DNA of 64,000 bases from DASVNK01 sp036383895. Lineage in GTDB: Bacteria; Verrucomicrobiota; Verrucomicrobiia; Limisphaerales; SXQI01. Under the pieces are notes generated by a model, which ran no database searches, had not been told where the DNA came from, and worked only from the letters and a program-made list of their open reading frames with translations. A program made the position numbers and the translations under genes. Below, piece after piece: positions 1 to 8,265 of the stretch (positions are counted from its first letter, which is position 1; the number at the start of each line of letters is the position of its first letter). The stretch spans positions 1 through 64,000 of the forward strand of contig DASVNK010000033.1 of NCBI GenBank assembly GCA_036383895.1. The letters are read 5' to 3'.

Positions 1-838
1 GATGGTTTTCCTGCAGGGTTGAACCCCAACCGGTGTGATTGATCACCATGTCGAGGAAGACGCGTCCGCCGCGGCAATGTGCGGCGTAAGTGAGCTCCTG
101 GAATTGCTCGATGCCAGTGGTGCGCCGATCGAATTCCACGAGCGCGGGATCGATCATCGTCAAATCTTCCGCTGCATAAGGGCTGCCGTAGCGACCAAAG
201 CGCGCGTAAGTGGTTGGCGTTGGATTGACCGGGAGCAGATGCAAAATGCGGCAGCCGAGCGTGCCGAAGATGTGCGGGAATTCTGCGATGACATCGCGCA
301 GTTTGCCGGAGGGAGGGATAACGGCGTATTGCTGTTTCTCAAGATTCTCGACCAGCGGATCGGATTTCTTGATGGTGGTGTCGAGCGTCTTCGTTTCGCC
401 GAACATGCGCGGGAAGGCGCAATAGATGACGTTGTTCGTGCGATATTCATTCGGATGAACTGAAATGGCGATGTTCGGGCCGTCCGGCCAGATTTGCCGT
501 GCGTGTTCGTCAACGATGTAAGCTTTCGCGTCGTAAAAGCCGGGTTCGGTCAATGTGAGCTCCAACTCCCAGCCGTCGTTCTGCCAACGCATGGGAATAT
601 CGCGCCAGGCTGTTCCAGGCGGAAGCGTCGAAGGTTGCGGGTTGCTGGCGCTATCCCAATTCCGTAGTTCGTGATAATATTCCTGGAGAATTTCGGCGTG
701 GAGAATCGGGCCACGACCGAGGTTCGTGCGCAGAAAGGCTTCCGGCGTGCGGCGTTCCGCGTTCAAGCGAAACGTGAGACGATCGCCCACGAAGCGTAAC
801 AACATTTCTCCCGGGTTCGGACTTAAAGTCAGGCGCAT
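1..838 (-). CDS. alpha-amylase-family (GH13-like) glycoside hydrolase or glycogen-debranching-type enzyme, N-terminal part
   Basis: The frame is open from an ATG at 838 to the left window edge (about 279 codons), so the C-terminus is missing. The first ~100 residues look like a beta-sandwich module. After residue ~190 comes a catalytic-barrel stretch with LLPVNPTP, then GRYGSPYAAED, and close to the edge the GH13 region-I-like motif DMVINHTGW (pattern DxVxNH). The catalytic Asp, Glu and Asp lie beyond the edge. An in-frame TGA a few codons upstream makes the ATG at 838 the only normal start; no clear Shine-Dalgarno is seen. It lies 109 nt downstream of an ABC permease on the same strand. GH13 family membership is well supported; debranching enzyme is a guess from the long N-terminal module. 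Confidence 0.75.
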   Translation of the reverse strand, partial: MRLTLSPNPGEMLLRFVGDRLTFRLNAERRTPEAFLRTNLGRGPILHAEILQEYYHELRNWDSASNPQPSTLPPGTAWRDIPMRWQNDGWELELTLTEPGFYDAKAYIVDEHARQIWPDGPNIAISVHPNEYRTNNVIYCAFPRMFGETKTLDTTIKKSDPLVENLEKQQYAVIPPSGKLRDVIAEFPHIFGTLGCRILHLLPVNPTPTTYARFGRYGSPYAAEDLTMIDPALVEFDRRTTGIEQFQELTYAAHCRGGRVFLDMVINHTGWGSTLQENH

Positions 839-947
839 CTCTATTCAGCCGCCGCGAAAACGCGCGCAGCGGGGTCGATTATGGAGGCAACTTCGCGCGT
901 CGCCAAGATAAGGGAAAACATTTTCGTGTAAGGCGAACGCCGGGTGA

Positions 948-2507
948 TTAATGGCTTGCCCCGGGCGGTGGACGCACCACTGGCGGAAGGTTCGGTTGCG
1001 CGGGAAGCGGTGGTGGCAGGAAGTAGTTTGGATCGGCGAGGTATTGGTTCGCGACGAACCGACGGAAGTTGAAGTGAATTTTGTCCAGCGCGATGCCAAA
1101 GATGACGAGTTGATTGATGATGGTGGGTGTGCAAATGAGGAATGGCGCGACCAGGCCGAGCGCGATTGTCCAGAAGTGAGCGCGACCTGACGATTTTGCT
1201 TTGAGTCCCATCCAGACGCCGACGGTTGCGGTGGTCATCACGGCGAAGACTGCTTCGACCAGGCTTTTCACCGTGTAGAAGATCGCGCTGGGTTCGGCGG
1301 AGGAAATCGCGAGAATGAGAACCACGACTCCGAGCGCGACGAAGAGTAACAACGCGGGTTGGAGGTCCGCGCGGAGCGCCTGCCATTGACCGGAAATGAT
1401 GTCGCGCACCTTGAGTGGAGTGGAGAGCATCAATTCGAGAGCGCCGTTCGCGCGCGCTTCGGCAAAGTTCGCGGAAGTGGCGCGCGCGACGCGAAGGCAA
1501 GAAACAAGGATTACAACTCCGATGGCGATGATGACCACTACGAACTCGACATCGAAATCGCCGCCGGTCATCCAGCGTTTAACAGCGAAAGAGACAGCGC
1601 ACGTGCCGATGGTCACGAGCAACACCGCCAAAAGAAAAGCGCGAAAGTTCCGGTGGCTGCGTGGATCGAACATGAGCCATTTCACCGGGTTCGCGTCGAG
1701 CATGGCCCGGCGGTAGGCGGTGAGTTTGGGCGGAAGCGGGCCAGAAAGGCGCGTTGATTTCTGAGGTTTGAAAGCCCGGTCCTGCCATAGGTGCGGCAGG
1801 ACGAAGCCGGAAATGGTGAGGGAGATGATTGAAATGACCGCCAAGGAGGAGACGCCGAGCCAATACGAAGCTGAATCGACGGAGAAGTAGGCGTCCTCGG
1901 CGAGTTGCAATGCTTGATACGGACTCAGCGGCGCGGTCCAAGTCCCCGCTGCTCTTCCGAAGAAATACCCGGCGTAAGGAACGATGCAGATCGCGATCAA
2001 CCAAACGAGGGAGCTCGAGAGCGCGCCTTTCCGGGAGAAGGTGGAGATGCAAAGGCAAAGTGAGAGCGAAAACCATAGAACGAGAACGAGGACCAGGATC
2101 GTCCGCCAGAACTCTCCGCCGGTGGTGCCGCCGACGAGCAGAGTGACTGCGAGCACCGGGACGAAGGTGAGTAAGGTGCTTAGCGAACGAATGGCAGCAG
2201 CGGCGAGTTTCCCGAGTACGATATCCACGCCGCTCAACGTGCTCAGAAAAAGCAGTCCGAGCGTGCCTTCGCGTCGCTCGCTACTAATGGAATCGGCGGT
2301 CTTCCGTAGACCTTCCGCAAGGCAGAGAAGGAAGGCGAAAAACGAGAGCATCTCGAAGAAGTTGCCGGCGTTTCGACTGCCTGGTTTTTGCGTGGCGACC
2401 GCGATCAGCGCGGCGACAATTACCGCCAGGCCGCTCAGCGTCCGCCACCGGTAAAGGCGTGGACTGCGCGCTGCCGTTTGAAGTTCGCGTTGGACGATGG
2501 GCAGCAC
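948..2507 (-). CDS. ABC-2 type transporter permease
   Basis: The 519-residue protein is predicted to have about 12 hydrophobic segments in two halves. Each half has an ABC-2 permease signature in which a soluble stretch with SSERREGTLGLLFLS (about residues 75-90), or its second-half counterpart ARANGALELMLSTPL, is followed by membrane spans. The N-terminal PIVQRELQTAARSPRLYRWR is typical of ABC-2 permeases, with an amphipathic start before the first span. It ends in a Pro-rich tail. No ATP-binding subunit is adjacent, so the partner must be encoded elsewhere. It follows gap on the same strand, but a strong terminator lies between them, so it is probably transcribed separately. Substrate unknown. 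Confidence 0.85.
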   Translation of the reverse strand: MLPIVQRELQTAARSPRLYRWRTLSGLAVIVAALIAVATQKPGSRNAGNFFEMLSFFAFLLCLAEGLRKTADSISSERREGTLGLLFLSTLSGVDIVLGKLAAAAIRSLSTLLTFVPVLAVTLLVGGTTGGEFWRTILVLVLVLWFSLSLCLCISTFSRKGALSSSLVWLIAICIVPYAGYFFGRAAGTWTAPLSPYQALQLAEDAYFSVDSASYWLGVSSLAVISIISLTISGFVLPHLWQDRAFKPQKSTRLSGPLPPKLTAYRRAMLDANPVKWLMFDPRSHRNFRAFLLAVLLVTIGTCAVSFAVKRWMTGGDFDVEFVVVIIAIGVVILVSCLRVARATSANFAEARANGALELMLSTPLKVRDIISGQWQALRADLQPALLLFVALGVVVLILAISSAEPSAIFYTVKSLVEAVFAVMTTATVGVWMGLKAKSSGRAHFWTIALGLVAPFLICTPTIINQLVIFGIALDKIHFNFRRFVANQYLADPNYFLPPPLPAQPNLPPVVRPPPGASH

Positions 2508-2544
2508 CGCGTTGGCTATACGAGGAAGGTGGTTAGGCGGGCAA

Positions 2545-2571
2545 TAAAAAAGGCGGGCCGAAGCCCGCCTT
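2545..2571 (-). terminator. intrinsic terminator of gap
   Basis: On the minus strand, a perfect 8-bp stem (AGGCGGGC / GCCCGCCT) with a 4-nt loop is followed by a run of T. It starts about 22 nt after the gap stop codon. Confidence 0.9.
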
Positions 2572-2592
2572 CTGAAAATCCCAAACTGTAAA

Positions 2593-3642
2593 TTACAGTC
2601 CTTTTTGAATCATGTACTTCAGCAGGTCGCCCACGCGATTGCTGTAGCCCCATTCGTTGTCGTACCAGCTCACGAGTTTGAAGAAACGCTTGTTCAGCTC
2701 GATGCCGGAACCAGCGTCGTAGACGGAGGAGGCTTTTGAATGAATGAAGTCGCTGCTCACTACCTCGTCGTTGGTGTATTCGAGAATACCCTTGAGGTAG
2801 GTCTCGCTGGCTTTCTTCATTGCCGCGGAAATCTCCTGGTAGCTCGTGTCTTTGACGGTGCGAACGGTGAGGTCCACGCAGGAAACGGTCGGAGTCGGGA
2901 CGCGGAAGGACATGCCGGTGAGCTTGCCTTTGACTTCCGGGCAAACCAGGCCAACTGCTTTTGCAGCGCCCGTGCTCGAAGGGATAATGTTAATCGCCGC
3001 GGAACGGCCACCTTTCCAATCCTTCTTGCTGGGGCCGTCCACCGTTTTCTGTGTGGCGGTGTAGGCGTGAATGGTGGTCATGAGACCTTCCTCGATGCCG
3101 AAACCTTCCTTAAGCAGCACGTGAACGAGTGGCGCGAGGCAGTTCGTGGTGCAGCTCGCGTTGGAAATGATGTTGTGTTTCGCCGGATCGTATTTGTCGT
3201 GGTTCACACCCATCACGATGGTGATGTCTTCGTTTTTGCCGGGTGCGGAAATGATAACCTTCTTCGCGCCCGCAGTGATGTGGCCCTTGGCTTTTTCTGC
3301 ATCCGTGAAAAGACCGGTGCATTCGATGACGACGTCGACGCCGTGTTGCTTCCAGGGCAGACCGGAAGGATCCTTCGCGCTGACGACGTGAATATCCTGT
3401 CCGTTGACGATCAGCACATCGTCTTCGGGTTTGTCAGCCGCCGATTTTTTAGACCCGACGGTGCCCTGGAAACGGCCCTGGGTGGAATCGTACTTCAGCA
3501 GGTAAGCGAGGTTGTCCGCGGGCACGATATCGCCGACCGCCACGACCTGGACATCCTTGCCGACGAGGCCCTGTTCAACCATCGCCCGGAAAACCAACCG
3601 GCCGATGCGCCCAAACCCATTAATAGCAACTTTCACTGGCAT
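2593..3642 (-). CDS. gap: glyceraldehyde-3-phosphate dehydrogenase, type I
   Basis: Cytosolic glycolytic enzyme that oxidises glyceraldehyde-3-phosphate to 1,3-bisphosphoglycerate with NAD(P)+. The Rossmann start INGFGRIGR is at residues 7-15. The active-site motif SNASCTTNC is at 160-168 with catalytic Cys164, and the general-base His192 is in TTIHAYTATQ. The C-terminal WYDNEWGYSNR is intact. At 349 residues it is slightly longer than the usual ~335, because of a Lys/Ala/Asp-rich insert around 62-78 after the strand containing YDSTQGRF. It appears to be a single-gene unit: a terminator follows it, and upstream is a divergent hicAB module. The start agrees with the family N-terminus. Confidence 0.97.
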   Translation of the reverse strand: MPVKVAINGFGRIGRLVFRAMVEQGLVGKDVQVVAVGDIVPADNLAYLLKYDSTQGRFQGTVGSKKSAADKPEDDVLIVNGQDIHVVSAKDPSGLPWKQHGVDVVIECTGLFTDAEKAKGHITAGAKKVIISAPGKNEDITIVMGVNHDKYDPAKHNIISNASCTTNCLAPLVHVLLKEGFGIEEGLMTTIHAYTATQKTVDGPSKKDWKGGRSAAINIIPSSTGAAKAVGLVCPEVKGKLTGMSFRVPTPTVSCVDLTVRTVKDTSYQEISAAMKKASETYLKGILEYTNDEVVSSDFIHSKASSVYDAGSGIELNKRFFKLVSWYDNEWGYSNRVGDLLKYMIQKGL

Positions 3643-3720
3643 AAATCAGACTTTCTTCAGACCGCTCAGGGGAGCGGAGCGGGGAATGTTATGTGTGAAG
3701 GGGGGTGCGTCAATGATGAA

Positions 3721-3767
3721 TTGACGCTCCTTGACGAAACTCAGCGGTTGATACTATTCTGATACTA
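3721..3767 (+). promoter_or_regulatory. hicAB promoter with candidate tandem operator
   Basis: Two TTGACG hexamers (3721-3726 and 3731-3736) lie upstream; the second is 18 nt from TATTCT (3755-3760). Two identical direct repeats TGATACTA (3749-3756 and 3760-3767), 11 bp apart, overlap the -10 region. One helical turn of spacing suits a dimeric antitoxin repressor. The operator role is inference. Confidence 0.45.
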
Positions 3768-3771
3768 ATTA

Positions 3772-3963
3772 ATGCCTCGGAAGATTCGCCAGCTCATTGC
3801 AGATTTGGAAGGGGCGGGCTTCATAAACCGGGGAGGAAAAGGAAGTCACCGCAACTTTACGCATCCAAGAGGTCCGCGCCTGACGCTTTCTGGAGGGTTG
3901 GGCGACGATGCCAAGCACTATCAGGAGCGCGATGTGAAGCGGGCCTTGGAGGCCGTGAAATGA
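3772..3963 (+). CDS. hicA: HicA-family mRNA interferase toxin
   Basis: A 63-residue protein with the compact HicA double-stranded-RNA-binding-like fold. It starts PRKIRQLIADLEGAGF and continues to GGKGSHRNFTHP, where the conserved G-S-H places the likely catalytic His at residue 26. The family cleaves mRNA independently of the ribosome when not bound by HicB. Its length matches typical HicA proteins (55-90 residues). The antitoxin gene follows after 6 nt, an arrangement typical of hicAB loci, so the two are likely co-transcribed and co-regulated by the HicA-HicB complex at the upstream tandem repeat. Confidence 0.9.
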   Translation: MPRKIRQLIADLEGAGFINRGGKGSHRNFTHPRGPRLTLSGGLGDDAKHYQERDVKRALEAVK

Positions 3964-3969
3964 AAACCT

Positions 3970-4317
3970 ATGACACGTAAAAACATCAAAGAGCGGGCCG
4001 CTAAATACGTGAAGTACGTCGAATGGAGCGATGAAGATAAGTGTTTCATCGGTCGCTGCCCTGAAGTGTTCACGGGCGCGGTGCATGGATCCGACGAGGC
4101 GAAGGTCTACGAAGAACTTTGCGAGACGGTCGAGGAATGGATTGAGCTTCTGGATAAGGACGGCGCAAGACTTCCAGAGCCAATCGGCAATAAACGTTTC
4201 AGTGGAAAGTTTGTCGTGCGCGTGGATCCGGCGCTGCATCGCCGGCTTGCCGCAAAAGCAATGGCATCTGGTGACAGCTTAAACGCCTATTGTGTGAAGA
4301 CACTGTCGAAATCGTGA
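3970..4317 (+). CDS. hicB: HicB-family antitoxin
   Basis: The 115-residue partner of HicA. The N-terminal half (about 12-75) is the HicB partial RNase H-like fold, including the hallmark YVEWSDEDKCFIGRCPE, in which the segment makes the toxin-binding surface. The C-terminal ~45 residues (GKFVVRVDPALHRRLAAKAMASGDSLNAYCVKTL) match a ribbon-helix-helix DNA-binding domain, so this version should autoregulate its own operon. It starts 6 nt after the hicA stop. No other gene is coupled to it. Confidence 0.9.
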   Translation: MTRKNIKERAAKYVKYVEWSDEDKCFIGRCPEVFTGAVHGSDEAKVYEELCETVEEWIELLDKDGARLPEPIGNKRFSGKFVVRVDPALHRRLAAKAMASGDSLNAYCVKTLSKS

Positions 4318-4455
4318 CGTGACGTTGCTGATGCGGGAAGAACCGCTTCGGCGGACTCACGAATGCACGTTTGGCGTGCTTGCCCTTGAAAGCGAACCAG
4401 TCGATCCGCGCCTTTAACGCAATTTTCGACTGCGGGCTTATGCGCTAAGCTCTGG

Positions 4456-6099
4456 CTAGTCGGTTGAAGTGCCTGAAGAAATTCGGAAAAATGTGCAGGG
4501 CGATCCGGGAGGGACGGTGTGACCGAGGTTGAGGAGCCCTGTCTCGGAAGCAACTTTGTTTGTGACGGCGGTCCAGGTTTTCACGTCGCTCGAAACTTCC
4601 AGGAAATAAGGAACCCCGGGGAGACCTGCCACAGCCAGTTCATAGGCCGTATTCCGCCGGCGTAGAGATCGCACTTTGGGCAAGGTTTTCGTATTAATCC
4701 CTTCATCCTTAATCGCGCCCCCGGGCACCTGATGAAAGGTGTTGCCGTAAACGACGGTGTTCGTCGTTCCTTTTAACCAGATCCCGCATTCCGACCAGGC
4801 CGCAGAGCTATTGGTAATTGTATTGTCCGAGATCACGCCGTTTGTGCCGCCCTCCAGCGCAATTGACGCTCGTATGTCGGCATACGCAGTGTCTTCGACA
4901 ATATTATCGCGACACTCCAGTCGATTGCCCTTCATTTTGATCCCTTCATCGCCCACCCGCCGAACGATATTCCCCTGGATGAGTCCACCATCCAACGGTT
5001 CATTCGCGGCATAGACCTGAATACCGCGAAAGCGGAAATCCTGAACCAGGTTGCTAACAACGGTGACGTCCTTCATCCCTCGTTGGACAGCAGAGACGTC
5101 GATTCCCATGCCGAGCCTTCCCTGTTCCACTCTGTTCCCGGCAACCAACATTTTTTCTCCGCCCCAAACGAGGATTCCATAGGTCACGTAGGGTCCCAGT
5201 TGGGGGTGCCAGAACATGTTGCTGACGACATTGTTGATGATTCGCACATCGCGATACCTATGCACCTCGCTGAATCCTAAGTGGCACGTCGCGAAGACCA
5301 TAATTCCGACACCATAACAGTCGGTGATGGTGTTCCCTTGGATCAAAACGTTGGTGATCGTGCCGTCGTACACGCCTTCGACCTCGATTCCTCGCAAAAG
5401 GTTCTCGAATTTGTTGTTCACAATGCGTGAACCGGAAGAAATCCCGGAGATTGCTGCGCCATCTACGCCGAGAATTGGCACGGTGAGAGCGCCACCATCC
5501 GCGAAGTAACAATTGGTAACGAGCAGGTTCACCGAGGTTTTCGCTCCGAAGAGATGGGAAATGGCGTGATCGCCGAAGCCGACGAAGCGGCAGGCGTCGA
5601 ACTGGATTGAATCGTTCTGCCCGCGCAGCAGTACCATGGTGTAGAGGTCCGCGATGGAATTCGTGAAGGGTGGGTGGTTTCCCTTGAAGGTGAGATTCTC
5701 GATCCGGACGTTATTACAGAATTCCGCCATGAGGAAACTTCCCTCACCTTCGCCGTAGATCTCAACATCACCTTTGCCGATAATCGATACGTTGGTCAGG
5801 TTCTGGAGTTTCATGGGCGCTTTGTCCGGTAGAGGGTAATAGGTATTCGGAAAGCCCGGAGTAACGGTGTATTTGCCGGCTCCTACCTCCATGCGGTCGC
5901 CGTTGCGCAGATTTCGAAAAGCGTTGGTCAAGTTCTGGAAGGGCCTCGCAGGATTGTCCGGCTCTGCGGTTGCGTCGTTACCCTGCGGCGTGACATACAA
6001 AATGCGCGCGTCGATGCGTACGGTGAGAACTCCAACGAGAGTGAGAAGTGAAAGAAAATGCGCCCTAAAACCATGCATAAAGCACGGAAAAGTGAGCAT
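4456..6099 (-). CDS. secreted right-handed beta-helix (pectate-lyase-like fold) protein
   Basis: 547 residues. An N-terminal hydrophobic segment (FLSLLTLVGVLTV) reads as a signal peptide, so the protein is probably exported. Then comes ILYVTPQGNDATAEPDNPARPFQNL, the usual entry into parallel beta-helix proteins. About 15 imperfect coils follow, with repeated patterns such as NVRIENLTF, NVLIQGNTI and DVTVVSNLVQ (PbH1-type repeats). The C-terminal ~75 residues form a small module ending in CTFFRIS. A similar FFRV end is seen on the surface protein at the right window edge, suggesting a shared secretion or anchoring module. Enzymatic activity cannot be assigned. An alternative ATG at 6078 gives a shorter signal peptide. 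Confidence 0.8.
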   Translation of the reverse strand: MLTFPCFMHGFRAHFLSLLTLVGVLTVRIDARILYVTPQGNDATAEPDNPARPFQNLTNAFRNLRNGDRMEVGAGKYTVTPGFPNTYYPLPDKAPMKLQNLTNVSIIGKGDVEIYGEGEGSFLMAEFCNNVRIENLTFKGNHPPFTNSIADLYTMVLLRGQNDSIQFDACRFVGFGDHAISHLFGAKTSVNLLVTNCYFADGGALTVPILGVDGAAISGISSGSRIVNNKFENLLRGIEVEGVYDGTITNVLIQGNTITDCYGVGIMVFATCHLGFSEVHRYRDVRIINNVVSNMFWHPQLGPYVTYGILVWGGEKMLVAGNRVEQGRLGMGIDVSAVQRGMKDVTVVSNLVQDFRFRGIQVYAANEPLDGGLIQGNIVRRVGDEGIKMKGNRLECRDNIVEDTAYADIRASIALEGGTNGVISDNTITNSSAAWSECGIWLKGTTNTVVYGNTFHQVPGGAIKDEGINTKTLPKVRSLRRRNTAYELAVAGLPGVPYFLEVSSDVKTWTAVTNKVASETGLLNLGHTVPPGSPCTFFRISSGTSTD

Positions 6100-6199
6100 A
6101 ACTTATGCCGCAAACCGGAGCTTTGTTACCAAATTCGAGGTGACGAAAGTTTTTTTACCGCAGTGCAAACTGGCTCTCAAATCGCCAGGGAACCGAACC

Positions 6200-6490
6200 C
6201 TACGACAAACTCTCTTCTTTATCGGTCAATGTTTGCGGCCGGTCGAGGAGCGGTTCGGGTGTGCTCATCGGAAGTGGCCGGGCAGCGCGGCGGTAGAAGC
6301 CGACAACGCGCTGGACCTGACCGTTGGCAAATACATGGACGATGGCGGCGCCGTCGAGATTGTTTCTTTGGCAGAATTTCAGGGCGGTGAGGGTGTCGCG
6401 GAACGCGGCAGCTTCTTCGAGGTTGGATGTCCACTCATCCATGTTCCGAAAGAGGAGGCCGGTTTTAACATCTTTCAGGACCGTTTTCAT
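6200..6490 (-). CDS. conserved small hypothetical protein
   Basis: A 96-residue protein starting MKTVLKDVKTG. It is short and soluble, with a compact mixed alpha/beta appearance (EAAAFRDTLTALKFCQRNNLDGAAIVHVF) and a disordered tail. The frame continues upstream to 6583, but those extra residues are basic and low quality, so the ATG at 6490 is preferred; a weak GGA lies upstream. No family recognised. It stands alone between the beta-helix gene and ribF on the same strand. Confidence 0.55.
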   Translation of the reverse strand: MKTVLKDVKTGLLFRNMDEWTSNLEEAAAFRDTLTALKFCQRNNLDGAAIVHVFANGQVQRVVGFYRRAARPLPMSTPEPLLDRPQTLTDKEESLS

Positions 6491-6611
6491 CTCGCGTTTT
6501 TTCCGTTGCGTGGCGTTCTCATTTTCGCCAACGCGCGACACAGAGCAAGACGTGCGCCGATGAAAGGTTATTCGTGCAATCAAGAAGAAAAGTTCGCGGA
6601 AAAATTCTGAC

Positions 6612-7538
6612 CTAAACCAGAATTCGTCGGGCGGACTCCTTGTCGCGGGTAATCTGCGCCTTCAAAGCATCGAGAGAATCGAAGCGCTGTTCGCCGCGAA
6701 TGAACTCACTGAATACAATCTCCAGTTCCTGTTCATAGAGGTCGCCAGTGAAGTTGAGGAGGTGAACTTCGAAGCGGAGACTCGGGTTCGCATTCGAAAC
6801 AGTGGGGCGGAAGCCTAAGTTTGCCACGGCGGGATGAAGAGTTTTCCCGAGTTTGGCCTGAACGGCATAGACGCCGTTGGGGGGAGTAAGGAGGCCGGTG
6901 ATGTCGATATTGGCCGTGGGCGTGCCGAGTTGCGACCCGAGCTTATCGCCATGCGTCACTTTGCCGGAAATAGAATACGTACGGCCGAGCATCTGGCTGG
7001 CGGCATCGAGATCGCCGGCGGTAATGCGTTCGCGGATGCGGGTGCTACTGACGACCTGACCTTCAAGGCTGACGGCGGAAAGACCGTGGACCAGGAAGCG
7101 AAGTTCCGAGCCGAGTTGCTTCAGGAGGTCAACATTGCCGGAGCGTTTGTGTCCGAATGTGAAAGTACTGCCCACGCAGATGCTGTAAACCTGGCCGAGG
7201 TCGCGGACGAGATCGCGAATGAATTGTTCGCCGGGAATCTGGCTGAATTCGGCGGTGAATGGGATGAGGAGGATAGCGTCGATGCCGAGGGCCTGGATTT
7301 CGCGGAGCTTTTGCGGGAGGGAATAAACCAGGCGAGGGGCTTTTGCGGGATTGAGAATCGTGGCGGGGTGGCGGTCGAACGTGATGGCGAGGGAGAGGCC
7401 GTTGTGCTGGCGGGCGTCGGATATGGTTTGCTTGAGGACTTGCTGGTGGCCGAGGTGCACGCCGTCGAACATGCCGATCCCGACGCTGACTTTGCGTCCG
7501 CCGGGTTGCAGATCGGCTGGGCGGTGGATCAGTTGCAC
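6612..7538 (-). CDS. ribF: bifunctional riboflavin kinase / FAD synthetase
   Basis: Converts riboflavin to FMN and then FMN to FAD in the cytosol. The N-terminal nucleotidyltransferase domain carries GMFDGVHLGHQ (22-32) and the SSTRIR signature near residue 165. The C-terminal flavokinase domain begins at GKVTHGDKLGSQLGTPTANI and contains NGVYAV and the LRFEVHLLNF strand with the catalytic Glu. At 308 residues it is the normal length. It is the last gene of the nusA operon, 10 nt after truB; this truB-ribF order is common in bacteria. The rest of the riboflavin pathway (ribD, ribE) lies in another operon at 42.5-44.3 kb. Confidence 0.96.
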   Translation of the reverse strand: MQLIHRPADLQPGGRKVSVGIGMFDGVHLGHQQVLKQTISDARQHNGLSLAITFDRHPATILNPAKAPRLVYSLPQKLREIQALGIDAILLIPFTAEFSQIPGEQFIRDLVRDLGQVYSICVGSTFTFGHKRSGNVDLLKQLGSELRFLVHGLSAVSLEGQVVSSTRIRERITAGDLDAASQMLGRTYSISGKVTHGDKLGSQLGTPTANIDITGLLTPPNGVYAVQAKLGKTLHPAVANLGFRPTVSNANPSLRFEVHLLNFTGDLYEQELEIVFSEFIRGEQRFDSLDALKAQITRDKESARRILV

Positions 7539-7548
7539 GGGAGAGACA

Positions 7549-8265
7549 TTATTCCATGCTGGAAAGCTTGAGGAAGGGGATGACGCGGGCGCTGAGGTCT
7601 TTGGGGGTCAACGCGGTGATCTGGTCGAGGGAAAGGGCATCCTTCACGTCGAACTGACCGGAACCGACGCGGCGGAGTTGGGAAAGATGCGCGCCGCAAC
7701 CGACTTTTTGGCCGAGATCGTGGATGAGGGAGCGGATGTAAGTGCCTTTGGTGCAGGCGACCCGGAACTGGCCTTCGGGTTCGTTGTAGGCGGTAAAGCG
7801 AAATTTGTAGATGCGAATGAGTTTGGGTTTGCGCTCCACTTCCACACCTTTGCGGGCGAGTTTGTAGAGGGGCACGCCGTCTTTCTTGATCGCCGAATGC
7901 ATCGGCGGGATCTGCATCTGGTCGCCGTTGAATTGGTCGGCGTAGGCGTTCAATTCGTCGAGGGTGAGCGGCGGAACCGGCAGCGACGAAACGATCTCGC
8001 CATCGCAGTCGTAGGAATCGGTGGTTTCGCCGAAGCGTGCGGTGCCTTCGTAAATTTTATCCGAGCCCATCAATTTCTCGGAAAGCTTGGTGCCTTTGCC
8101 GAGGAGGAGAATGAGCAGGCCGGTGGCGTTGGGATCGAGCGTCCCGGCGTGGCCAACTTTCTCGAATTGGAAATGGCGCCGGACCGTCGCGACGATGTCG
8201 TGGGAAGTGGGGCCGCAGGGCTTATCGACCAGGAGCGCGCCGTCGAATTCTTCGAAGGTTTTCAT
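7549..8265 (-). CDS. truB: tRNA pseudouridine-55 synthase
   Basis: Makes pseudouridine 55 in the T-loop of tRNAs. LLVDKPCGPTSHDIV (11-25) and GHAGTLDPNATGLL (39-50) are the family signatures, with catalytic Asp44. The YEGTARFG strand and the GTYIRSLIHDLG motif in the second half are also present. 238 residues, so it is a short form whose C-terminus has only a reduced PUA-like tail. The start codon overlaps the nrnA stop codon by 4 nt (ATGA), which implies translational coupling. Confidence 0.96.
   Translation of the reverse strand: MKTFEEFDGALLVDKPCGPTSHDIVATVRRHFQFEKVGHAGTLDPNATGLLILLLGKGTKLSEKLMGSDKIYEGTARFGETTDSYDCDGEIVSSLPVPPLTLDELNAYADQFNGDQMQIPPMHSAIKKDGVPLYKLARKGVEVERKPKLIRIYKFRFTAYNEPEGQFRVACTKGTYIRSLIHDLGQKVGCGAHLSQLRRVGSGQFDVKDALSLDQITALTPKDLSARVIPFLKLSSME

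Noticed and set aside
1579..2076. Second protein inside the ABC permease region
   Set aside because: A Leu/Arg-rich shadow frame of the permease; the permease frame has the domain and membrane features.
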